Shown here piece after piece: positions 25,276 to 32,599 of a DNA stretch of 45,147 nt; position 1 is the stretch's first letter, and every line of letters begins with the position of its first letter. The notes beneath the pieces were generated by a model. It made no database searches. It was not told the DNA's origin and saw only the letters and a list, made by a program, of their open reading frames with translations. Origin of the DNA: Ralstonia sp. ASV6 (lineage in GTDB: Bacteria > Pseudomonadota > Gammaproteobacteria > Burkholderiales > Burkholderiaceae); contig NZ_JAELUI010000038.1 in the NCBI RefSeq assembly GCF_016429285.1, positions 1 to 45,147 of the forward strand. Direction: 5' to 3'. The position numbers and the translations under genes are program-made.

Positions 25276-25316
25276 CCATGCCGTCGATGTCGCCCACGTT
25301 GGCTAAGGGGGCCTGA
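25221..25316 (+). CDS. 31-codon leader ORF overlapping the flhB start, derived from the 5' end of fliM
   Basis: The frame opens at ATG 25221 and ends with TGA at 25314-25316; the last base of the TGA is the first base of the flhB ATG. The peptide begins MNVSVFLSFFIKAQPV and ends PTLAKGA. Its first codons (ATGAACGTG) and a later GCAACCCG line up with the start of fliM, in the same frame and at the same distance from the upstream element. It therefore looks like a remnant of a duplicated fliM start kept in frame with flhB. The flhB ribosome-binding site (AAGGGGG) lies inside it, so translation of the leader could open or block flhB translation. The alternative is a chance open frame with no product. 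Confidence 0.45.
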   Translation: MNVSVFLSFFIKAQPVMPAMPSMSPTLAKGA

Positions 25317-26452
25317 TGAGCCAGCAGTCCAACGGCGACAAGACCGAAAAAGCCACCCCGCAGAAGCTGCGCAAGGCCAAGAAAGAAGGCCAGGTGGCGC
25401 GCTCGCGCGACATTGGCACCGCAGTCGGCGTGCTGGTGGCGCTCAAGCTGATTGTCGTGCTCGCGCCTGGCTGGCTGATCGACCTGCGTCGGCTGTTCGC
25501 ACTGTCGTTTGCCGATCTGTCGGCCGACGGCGCACTGGGCGATACCGCTTCCATGCTGTTTCCGGCCACGCTGCTGCTCATTGGCAAGATGCTCGCGCCG
25601 CTGGTGGCGGTGCCAGCGGCGGTGATCATCGCCTCGATAGTGCCGGGCGGCTGGGTAATGAGCAGCAAGAACTTCATGCCGAAGATGAGCCGCATGAACC
25701 CGATTGAGGGGATCAAGCGGCTCGTGTCAGGCAAGCATTACATCCAGTTCGGTACGACGGTGGTGAAGGCGATGGCGTTGATCGCGACGCTGGTCATCGT
25801 CTGCCGCGTGAACCTGGTTGGCTTTGCCAAGCTGCAAGGCGCGCCGCTTGCCAACGCATTGGCCGGGGGTGCAGACCTGTTTCTGAATTCAGCGCTGGCG
25901 ATGGCCGGCATGCTCGTGCTGTTCGCGCTGATTGACGTGCCCGTGCAGTGGATGATCTTCATGCGCGGCCAGCGCATGAGCAAGCGCGACATCAAGGACG
26001 AAATGAAACAGTCCGAAGGCAAGCCGGAAGTGAAGAGCCGGATCCGTCAGATCCAGCGCCAGCTTGCACGCCAGGGCATCCGAAAGACCGTGCCGACGGC
26101 CGATGTGGTGGTAATGAACCCAACCCACTACGCCGTGGCGCTGAAGTACGACGAATCCAGGGCGCACGCCCCCTACCTTGTTGCAAAGGGCATCGACGAG
26201 ACTGCGCTCTTCATCCGCGACGTGGCGAAAGAACACGGCGTTGAGGTGATTGAATTGCCTCCGCTGGCGCGTGCGGTGTACCACACCAGCCAGGTGAACC
26301 AGCAGATTCCGGCCGCGCTGTATCGCGCCGTCGCCCAAGTGCTGACCTACGTGCTGCAGATCAAGGCGTTCCGCCACGGCAAGCGCGGCCTGGAGCCGAT
26401 GCTACCGAACCATTTCGATATTCCTGACCATTTGCAAAAGGCCCAATCCTGA
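25316..26452 (+). CDS. flhB: Flagellar export substrate-specificity switch FlhB
   Basis: This 378-residue protein begins with the family sequence GDKTEKATPQKLRKAKKEGQ and VARSRD. It has four membrane helices in the first ~220 residues and the cytoplasmic autocleavage motif NPTH at residues 268-271 in VVMNPTHYAVALKYD. Cleavage between Asn and Pro lets the secretion apparatus switch from hook to filament export. The C-terminal domain continues AHAPYLVAKGIDETALFIRD and IELPPLARAVYHTSQVNQQI, all typical. The start overlaps the leader ORF stop, and the stop overlaps the flhA start (TGATG), so flhB and flhA are translationally coupled. Confidence 0.97.
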   Translation: MSQQSNGDKTEKATPQKLRKAKKEGQVARSRDIGTAVGVLVALKLIVVLAPGWLIDLRRLFALSFADLSADGALGDTASMLFPATLLLIGKMLAPLVAVPAAVIIASIVPGGWVMSSKNFMPKMSRMNPIEGIKRLVSGKHYIQFGTTVVKAMALIATLVIVCRVNLVGFAKLQGAPLANALAGGADLFLNSALAMAGMLVLFALIDVPVQWMIFMRGQRMSKRDIKDEMKQSEGKPEVKSRIRQIQRQLARQGIRKTVPTADVVVMNPTHYAVALKYDESRAHAPYLVAKGIDETALFIRDVAKEHGVEVIELPPLARAVYHTSQVNQQIPAALYRAVAQVLTYVLQIKAFRHGKRGLEPMLPNHFDIPDHLQKAQS

Positions 26453-28554
26453 TGAACGCACTCGCCCCCTACCTGGGTATGCTCAAGCGGATGAAGTTCG
26501 GCGTGCCGCTTGCCGTGTTCGCCATCCTTGCGATGGTGATCCTGCCGCTGCCGCCGATCGCGCTGGACATGATGTTCACGTTCAACATCGTGCTGGCCAT
26601 CGTCGTCGTGATGGTGGCCGTCACCGTCAAGCGGCCGCTCGACTTCTCGGCATTCCCGACCATCATCCTGGCCGCCACGCTGATGCGGTTGACACTGAAC
26701 GTGGCCTCCACCCGCGTGGTGCTGCTCAACGGCCACACGGGCACGGCCGCGGCCGGTCAGGTGGTGGAGTCGTTCGGTAACGTGGTGATCGGCAACAACT
26801 TCGTGGTCGGCCTGGTGGTGTTCGTGATCCTGATGATCATCAACTTCGTCGTGGTGACCAAAGGTGGCGAGCGGATCTCGGAAGTGTCGGCACGCTTTAC
26901 GCTTGATGCGCTACCCGGCAAGCAGATGGCCATCGATGCGGATCTGAACGCTGGCGTCATCACGCAGGAGCAGGCCCAGAAGCGCCGCAAGGACGTCACC
27001 TCCGAAGCCGACTTCTACGGCGCAATGGACGGTGCCTCGAAGTTTGTGCGTGGGGACGCCATCGCCGGCATTCTGGTGCTCGTCATCAACCTGATCGGCG
27101 GTCTGGTGATTGGCGTGATGATGCACGACCTGTCCACCGCCGACGCCTTCCGCCAATACGCACTGCTGACGATCGGTGACGGCCTGGTTGCGCAAATTCC
27201 TGCGCTGCTGCTGTCGGCCGCCGCTGCGGTGATCGTCACCCGGATCAACGACTCGCGCGATTTCGAACAACAAGTCGGCCAGCAGTTGTTGGCTTCGCCC
27301 GTTGTACTGTTCAGCGCCGCTGCCCTGATGGCTGCGCTGGGCCTGATTCCGGGCATGCCGACGCTGGTGTTCCTGGGCTTTGCGGCTGTGCTGGGCTATG
27401 TGGGCTGGAAAATGGCGCGGCGCCCCTCTCCGGCGGAAGAGGAAAGCGCCAGCGAAACCGCTCGCACGATGGAGGCCGCCCTGGCCGCCCCGCGTGAGGA
27501 AACGCTGGACTGGAGCAGCCTGCCGTACGTGGATGCGCTCTCGGTGTCGCTGGGTTACAAGCTCGTACAGCTCGTAGACCGTACACAAGGTGCGCCGCTC
27601 GTGCGCCGCCTGCAGGGCACGCGCCAGAGCCTGTCAGAATCGCTCGGCTTTCTGCTGCCACCCATTGGCGCGCGTGACGACATGAGCCTGCCGCCTGCCG
27701 GCTACGCCATCATGCTCAACGGCACCGCACTGGCCCAAGCGCAGGTGCAGCCCGGCAAGATGATGGCCATTCCGTCACCCACCGTGTACGGCGAGCTCGA
27801 TGGCACGCCTGGCGTGGACCCGGCCTACGGCATGCCCGTGACCTGGATCGAACCCGAACAGAAGGCACATGCGCTCGGCCTCGGCTACCAAGTGGTCGAT
27901 TGCGCCACGGTCATCGCCACGCACGCCAGCAAGCTGGTGCGCGAAGCCCTGCCCGAGCTGTTCAGCTACGACAACGTCACGGCCATCATCGAGCGTCTGA
28001 CCACCATTGCACCAGTGTTGAGCGATGCCTTGGGCAAGGCGCTGACGCACAGCCAACTGCGCAAGGTCTTCCGAACGCTGCTGGCTGAGAACGTGTCGAT
28101 CAAGGACATCGAGACTGTGGCCGCCACGCTGGTGGAGGCATCCGAGACCACCAAGGAACCGTTGCTGCTTGCTGCCGAGGTCCGCTGCGCGCTACGCCGC
28201 CAGATCGTGGCGGGGCTCAACGGCCAGCAAGCGGAGCTCAAGGGCTTCAGCCTGACGACCGAACTAGAGAACATCCTGTTGAGTGCGCTCAGCCGTTCGG
28301 AGCAATCCGGCGTGCGCGCCCCGATCGACAACTTCCCGGTCGAGCCGAATGTGCTCTCGCAACTGCAGACGCACATGCCCGCCGTGACCGAGCAGATGAA
28401 GCAGATGGGCCTGACCCCGCTGCTTCTGGTGATTCCGCGTATCCGGCCGATACTCGCGCGTTACGCCAAGCTGTTTGCACCAGGGCTGGCCGTGCTGTCG
28501 TACAACGAAATTCCGGAGAACAAGGAAGTCAGCGTCGTTGGCGCGCTGGGGTAA
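26452..28554 (+). CDS. flhA: Flagellar export-gate protein FlhA
   Basis: This 700-residue protein has a membrane half (residues ~15-330) with the FHIPEP-family segments VKRPLDFSAFPTIILAATLM, RLTLNVASTRVVLL, RFTLDALPGKQMAIDADLNA, ASKFVRGDAIAGILVLVINL and YALLTIGDGLVAQIPALLLS. A linker (AEEESASETARTMEAALAAP) leads to the large cytoplasmic nonamer-forming domain. FlhA accepts export chaperone complexes and couples proton flow to protein export. The length matches the family (about 690-700). It is the last gene of the operon and is followed by a strong terminator. Confidence 0.97.
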   Translation: MNALAPYLGMLKRMKFGVPLAVFAILAMVILPLPPIALDMMFTFNIVLAIVVVMVAVTVKRPLDFSAFPTIILAATLMRLTLNVASTRVVLLNGHTGTAAAGQVVESFGNVVIGNNFVVGLVVFVILMIINFVVVTKGGERISEVSARFTLDALPGKQMAIDADLNAGVITQEQAQKRRKDVTSEADFYGAMDGASKFVRGDAIAGILVLVINLIGGLVIGVMMHDLSTADAFRQYALLTIGDGLVAQIPALLLSAAAAVIVTRINDSRDFEQQVGQQLLASPVVLFSAAALMAALGLIPGMPTLVFLGFAAVLGYVGWKMARRPSPAEEESASETARTMEAALAAPREETLDWSSLPYVDALSVSLGYKLVQLVDRTQGAPLVRRLQGTRQSLSESLGFLLPPIGARDDMSLPPAGYAIMLNGTALAQAQVQPGKMMAIPSPTVYGELDGTPGVDPAYGMPVTWIEPEQKAHALGLGYQVVDCATVIATHASKLVREALPELFSYDNVTAIIERLTTIAPVLSDALGKALTHSQLRKVFRTLLAENVSIKDIETVAATLVEASETTKEPLLLAAEVRCALRRQIVAGLNGQQAELKGFSLTTELENILLSALSRSEQSGVRAPIDNFPVEPNVLSQLQTHMPAVTEQMKQMGLTPLLLVIPRIRPILARYAKLFAPGLAVLSYNEIPENKEVSVVGALG

Positions 28555-28573
28555 GACGCCGGTCAGGACCAGC

Positions 28574-28616
28574 ATGCAAAAGGCCCGCTGCAGCAATGCC
28601 GCGGGCCTTTTTGCAT
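28574..28616 (+). terminator. Rho-independent terminator after flhA
   Basis: The left arm at 28574-28588 (ATGCAAAAGGCCCGC) pairs with 28601-28616 (GCGGGCCTTTTTGCAT) apart from one bulged T. The loop is 12 nt, and a run of five T lies in the 3' arm. Confidence 0.85.
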
Positions 28617-28687
28617 GGGTGCGATGGACGCAGGTTCGCTATCGTGCGGGGCTGGGCTGGCTGAAGCGGATCGCATGCGCGCCAGCG

Positions 28688-29062
28688 TTAGGGCGTATGC
28701 ACGACATCACTCCGGACCGTCGGATTGCCCGCATTCCTAGGTTGCGGCGCCTCTCGGGAGTCGGTGAACTCACGCGCATTCAGTGTTTCAGCCGACGTAC
28801 CAGCACGCTTCCGATGTCGAACGCGGACCTGGTCGGCGTTGCCCTCGGAGAAAAGGACATGGCCGGCGCCACCCTTCTGGCGCCGTGATTTTCCGGTGGC
28901 CGGGTCGCCATATTCGAACCGGTTGTTCTCTGCACGCCAGATCGAGACGCCGACAACATCAGGGGTCTGCTCACCCCAGTTTTTGAGGGGCTGCGCTTCT
29001 CGTAGTGTTCGCGGCCTTCGCACGCCTCCTATTTCAGCCGTGCCAGTAGAGACCTGCAACAA
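28688..29062 (-). CDS. Unrecognised ORF or gene remnant between flhA and the transporter
   Basis: The interval 28617-29120 (about 500 bp) has no recognisable gene. The longest plausible frame is this one on the - strand, 124 residues (segments PLKNWGEQTPDVVGVSIWRA, FEYGDPATGKSRRQKGGAGH, VLFSEGNADQVRVRH). I recognise no family. It has no signal peptide or membrane helix and no clear ribosome-binding site. It could be a real small gene, a fragment of a displaced gene, or a chance frame in GC-rich DNA. The long antisense frame through the transporter (28725-30485 +) was judged a shadow. Confidence 0.2.
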   Translation of the reverse strand: MLQVSTGTAEIGGVRRPRTLREAQPLKNWGEQTPDVVGVSIWRAENNRFEYGDPATGKSRRQKGGAGHVLFSEGNADQVRVRHRKRAGTSAETLNAREFTDSREAPQPRNAGNPTVRSDVVHTP

Positions 29063-29121
29063 CAGCAGGCTCTACAACCACAGCCGATGCCCAGGAAAGC
29101 ACCTGAAGGAAACGCAACACG

Positions 29122-29146
29122 AAAAAAAGGCCACCCTGGGTGGCCT
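29122..29146 (-). terminator. Rho-independent terminator of the transporter gene
   Basis: On the - strand AGGCCACC and GGTGGCCT form an 8-bp stem with a 3-nt loop, followed by seven T residues. It lies about 55 bp beyond the stop of the DAACS transporter gene. Confidence 0.88.
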
Positions 29147-29201
29147 GTTGGTATGGGAGCGCGGCGCCGTTGGCTGCACCGTACCCCGCCTCTTACATTG
29201 C

Positions 29202-30437
29202 TTACGCGCGGTTGTACTTGTCGATATCCAGCGCACCTTCCGCACGCGCCACGACCACGGCCGTCACCGTATCGCCCGTCACGTTGGCGGACGTGCAGCA
29301 CATGTCGATCAGCCGGTCCACAGCAGCGATGACAGCGATCACCTCCAGAGGCAACCCAACCGCCGTCAGCACCAGGCTCATCACCACCAGGCCCGCGCCC
29401 GGAATGCCAGCCGCACCAATCGAGGCGAGCGTGGTCGTGACGACCACCATCACCATCTGCCCCATCGACAGCTCGATGCCATAGGCATTGCTGGCAAAAA
29501 TCGCCACGGTGCCCAGGTAGCTCGCCAGACCGGCCATGTTGATGGTCGAGCCCAGCGGCAGCACGAAGCTTGCGATGCGGCCATCGACACCCAGGCGCGT
29601 CTGGCAGGTCTCCATGTTGAGCGGAAGCGTAGCCGCGCTGCTTGCCGACGAGTACGCGAAGAGCTGCACCGGCAGCATCTTGCGCAGGAATGGCAACGGG
29701 TTGAGGCCAAACACGGCCAGCAACATGCTGCACATGACGAGCATCACCACCACCAGCACCGCATAGTTGACCGCCACAAGCGAGCCGAGATGGCCCAGCG
29801 CCGAGAAACCATGATCAGCCGTCACGTAGGCCATCAGCCCGAACACGCCAGCCGGCGCAAATTTGAGCACCATACCGATCAGCTTGAAGACGACGGCCGA
29901 CAGGCTGTCGAAAAAGCCGCGCACGGGTTCACCGCGTTCGCCCGACAGGTTGATCGCCAGGCCGAAGAAGATAGCGAACACGATGGTCGGCAGCAGTGCC
30001 CCGTCGGAAAACGATTTGAATGGATTGGATGGAATGGCCGACAACAGCGCATCTTTCAGGCTGGTCGGCTCGACAAGCGCCGTGGCGTCCACCACAACGG
30101 GCAAATCAAAACCCCTGCCGATTTCGAACAGCCCTGCCGTGCTCATGGCGAGTACGGCCGTTGCAGACATCAGCAGCGCATAGATGGCGATCGATTTCCA
30201 GGCGATCCGGCGCATGGCGGCAAGATCGGACAACGAGGTAATGCCGTTGATGAGCGACACAAACACGACCGGGATCACGCACATGCGGATCAGCGACATG
30301 AACACGTCGCCCAACGGTTGCAGCATCTTGGCCGGCTCACCAATAAAGTGGCCCGCTGCGATACCAAGGATGAGCGCAAGAAGGATTTGCGTGCCGGCGC
30401 TCAAGCGCGGGCGGAACAAACGGGGGGAGTGCTTCAT
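29202..30437 (-). CDS. Dicarboxylate/amino-acid:cation symporter (DAACS/SDF family)
   Basis: This 411-residue multi-pass inner-membrane transporter shows GTQILLALILGIAAGHFIGE at the N-terminus, PLGDVFMSLIRMCVIPVVFV, the serine-rich re-entrant loop SSASSAATLPLNME, FVLPLGSTINMAGLASYLGT, the second loop GIPGAGLVVMSL, and VDRLIDMCCTSANVTGD near the C-terminus. These are the family's substrate- and sodium-site motifs. GSTINMAG has alanine where glutamate and dicarboxylate transporters often have Asp (GATINMDG), so the substrate may differ. The start ATG 30437 has a good AAGGAGA ribosome-binding site; an in-frame start at 30506 would precede it. The gene has its own terminator and sits, apparently as an insertion, between the two halves of the flagellar locus. 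Confidence 0.93.
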   Translation of the reverse strand: MKHSPRLFRPRLSAGTQILLALILGIAAGHFIGEPAKMLQPLGDVFMSLIRMCVIPVVFVSLINGITSLSDLAAMRRIAWKSIAIYALLMSATAVLAMSTAGLFEIGRGFDLPVVVDATALVEPTSLKDALLSAIPSNPFKSFSDGALLPTIVFAIFFGLAINLSGERGEPVRGFFDSLSAVVFKLIGMVLKFAPAGVFGLMAYVTADHGFSALGHLGSLVAVNYAVLVVVMLVMCSMLLAVFGLNPLPFLRKMLPVQLFAYSSASSAATLPLNMETCQTRLGVDGRIASFVLPLGSTINMAGLASYLGTVAIFASNAYGIELSMGQMVMVVVTTTLASIGAAGIPGAGLVVMSLVLTAVGLPLEVIAVIAAVDRLIDMCCTSANVTGDTVTAVVVARAEGALDIDKYNRA

Positions 30438-30499
30438 CGCCGATGTCTCCTTTCGGGAAGTGGATCTCCCCGTCAGAGTCACTGATTCACAAGCGACGC

Positions 30500-30531
30500 T
30501 GAACAATGTTCAACAGAATCTTGATGATCAA
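30500..30531. promoter_or_regulatory. Two adjacent palindromes upstream of the transporter gene
   Basis: TGAACAATGTTCA (30500-30512) and TTGATGATCAA (30521-30531) are both perfect odd-length palindromes. They lie 63-94 bp upstream of the transporter ATG and 39 bp from the lafW-like stop codon. They look like operator sites for the transporter gene; the regulator is unknown. Confidence 0.4.
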
Positions 30532-30569
30532 CTGGCTGTTGACGATTCCGGCAACGCCGCACCCTGTGC

Positions 30570-31664
30570 TCAGGCCTTGAGCAAGGTTTCAACGCGTGCG
30601 CGGCTCAGGCCCGAGAGCGTTGCCGAGACGGCCGACAGCACGTTGTAGTCGCCGGTGCGCGAGAGTTCTGCCGTCACCGATTGGGCCGCATCGTTGGCCA
30701 GCGTTCTGGCTGCGCGCCCCGTTCCTTCCCGCACGCCCTTGGAAGCGACGTCGAGCTCCGCGCGCAGCGTCTGCTGCGCTTGACCGAGGCCTTCAAGCGC
30801 AAGCACAACCTCGCGCAATGCCACACGTTGCGATGCTCGGTCACCGGCCTTCCAGCGCCCAGGCTCCACAGCCTCCGGCGCCACATCAGCGCGCGCACGG
30901 CTTGGTCGACCACCCGGAAAGCGCTTGCCTGCGCCGCGCAGCATCATCTGGTCACGCACAACCGGCCAGCGGGATTCAGCAACCGTGAAGTCGACCTGCC
31001 CATCTGCCGCCAGCGTTACGCGGATACCATTGCTGGCCAGCGCACGGTCCAGTCGCCGCGCAAACGCAGCGGGCTCCAGCGTGTCGTCGCCAAACGTGAG
31101 CGAAGCTGTTTGCTTACCCAGCCCTGCGGGGTGAAACGTCAGCATTTCTGGGCTACCGCGGCGCCATTGCTCAACGTCCAGCCCGCGCAGGCGAAAGGTG
31201 CGTGTCGCGTCCCCCGCTGGACGCACAGCGAGTTGGGCGTCGAGCACGCCACCTGTTGCCGCCGCTCGCTCACGCCAAAGCGCATCGAACCTGGCAATCC
31301 TGGCTGCCGGATCGTCACCGGCGCGCGGCGCACCGCTCAGCGCGGCGCTCAACGATGCTTTCAGTCCATGCAAGTGCACGGCAGCCGCATCGGCAAAGGC
31401 CAACGCGCGCTGCACGCCGGTCACATCGGTATTCAGCTGGGCCTGGCTGGCCGTGAAATTGGCCGCCGCGCCAGGCAACAGAGGGGGGCCGATCAGCTTG
31501 CTTTTGGGGATCGGCAGCGTTTGCGCGCTGGCAGACAGCGCAGCCGATGCCTGGGCCGCCTGCGCCGCGTCCGCCCCGCGCCGTGAATGGCTGGATACCG
31601 TAGCATCGCTGCTACGTCCCAAATGCGCACGCTCGATGCCCTGTGTGCTCAGTCGCGTATCCAT
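30570..31664 (-). CDS. LafW-like hook-associated protein of the lateral flagellum
   Basis: This 364-residue protein is identified mainly by context: it follows flgK and flgL as the last gene of the hook-junction group, the place of lafW in lateral (Flag-2/Laf) loci. It is rich in Ala, Arg, Gln and Leu. It has a low-complexity N-terminal ~70 residues (GADAAQAAQASAALSASAQT) and amphipathic C-terminal helices (VALREVVLALEGLGQAQQTL, LSAVSATLSGLSRARVETLL) resembling the helical ends of axial proteins. It has no signal peptide, as expected for a substrate of the flagellar exporter. It begins 10 nt after the flgL stop. It might instead be a FliK-like or unrelated axial component. Its exact role in lateral flagella is poorly defined. 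Confidence 0.6.
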   Translation of the reverse strand: MDTRLSTQGIERAHLGRSSDATVSSHSRRGADAAQAAQASAALSASAQTLPIPKSKLIGPPLLPGAAANFTASQAQLNTDVTGVQRALAFADAAAVHLHGLKASLSAALSGAPRAGDDPAARIARFDALWRERAAATGGVLDAQLAVRPAGDATRTFRLRGLDVEQWRRGSPEMLTFHPAGLGKQTASLTFGDDTLEPAAFARRLDRALASNGIRVTLAADGQVDFTVAESRWPVVRDQMMLRGAGKRFPGGRPSRARADVAPEAVEPGRWKAGDRASQRVALREVVLALEGLGQAQQTLRAELDVASKGVREGTGRAARTLANDAAQSVTAELSRTGDYNVLSAVSATLSGLSRARVETLLKA

Positions 31665-31674
31665 GGCGACGATC

Positions 31675-32589
31675 TCAGATGGCGTCGAACAGCGACAACT
31701 GCTTCATGCGGCCGTAAATCTGGTACGTACCCTTCATGGCTGCTATGTAGTTATTGAGTTGGTCGTAGGCCTCAGCAAAATCCAGCTCACCCACCAGTTG
31801 CGTCGCCTGCCCATTGGCAATGAGCTGCGCCGAATGGTTGTCGTCCATCAGTTGAAGCGTGTTCTGCGCACCACCCAGGCCAGCAATCTTCGCGGACAGC
31901 GCATCCACACCCTTGCTCGACGTGGCATCGAGGGCCGCCGTCACGATGTCCCGCAGCGCGGGGGCGTTCGGATCGACGTTCGCATCGCCAAGCGCATCGA
32001 CTGCGGCTTCGAGCTTGTTCATGACCTCAGCCAATTGATCGACCGTCACGTTGGCGGTTTGCGTCACGCCATGTCCGATCACGACGCTCTGCGTCTCGGC
32101 GTTGCCCGCATACGTATATCGGCTGCCGGCGGGTGCACTCGGATCGTAGGCAATCGGGGCCGTGCCCGTGAGCGTGCCGGAGAACAGGTAGTTGCCATCG
32201 CTGTCCTTTGCGTTGGCGGCGTGCTTGAGGTTGTCGAGCAGCGTACGCAGCGGGCCCGCCATGGCGTTCAGGTCAGGCGCGCTGTGGCTGCCGTCGGCGG
32301 CGGCTGTCAGCATGTCCTTGGCCGACATCATGGTGTCGAGCATGCCGTCCAGATGGGCTTCGTTCTTCTGCAGGCGCACTGTCAGCGTGTCAATGTTCTT
32401 GCGATAGCGTGCCGTCAACGACGTGTCGCGCTCAAGCATCAGCAGCCGCACGGCGGCAATCGGGTCGTCAGACGCACGCTGCACACGCTGGCCTGACGTC
32501 ATCTTGGACGTAAGGTCAGCGGCCTTGGAGCTCGACGCCCGCAAGGTGGAGAGCATCATGTTGCCGAGTTGCTGGTTGGTGATACGCAT
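31675..32589 (-). CDS. flgL: Flagellar hook-filament junction protein FlgL
   Basis: This 304-residue axial protein begins MRITNQQLGNMMLSTLRASS. It has the flagellin-like N-terminal helix (KMTSGQRVQRASDDPIAAVR) and the FlgL segment DGNYLFSGTLTGTAPIAY. The C-terminal helix ends IYGRMKQLSLFDAI, matching FlgL endings. It forms the second junction ring between hook and filament. The ATG at 32589 has an AAGGAGA ribosome-binding site 6 nt away; a longer frame starting at 32634 would run back into flgK. It starts 10 nt after flgK and shares its operon. Confidence 0.95.
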   Translation of the reverse strand: MRITNQQLGNMMLSTLRASSSKAADLTSKMTSGQRVQRASDDPIAAVRLLMLERDTSLTARYRKNIDTLTVRLQKNEAHLDGMLDTMMSAKDMLTAAADGSHSAPDLNAMAGPLRTLLDNLKHAANAKDSDGNYLFSGTLTGTAPIAYDPSAPAGSRYTYAGNAETQSVVIGHGVTQTANVTVDQLAEVMNKLEAAVDALGDANVDPNAPALRDIVTAALDATSSKGVDALSAKIAGLGGAQNTLQLMDDNHSAQLIANGQATQLVGELDFAEAYDQLNNYIAAMKGTYQIYGRMKQLSLFDAI

Positions 32590-32599
32590 GGTGTTCTCC

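Noticed and set aside
28725-30485. Long open frame on the + strand (586 codons) antisense to the transporter
   Set aside because: It mirrors the transporter codons in GC-rich DNA, is His/Arg/Gln-rich without any fold signal, and the - strand protein is a clear DAACS member.
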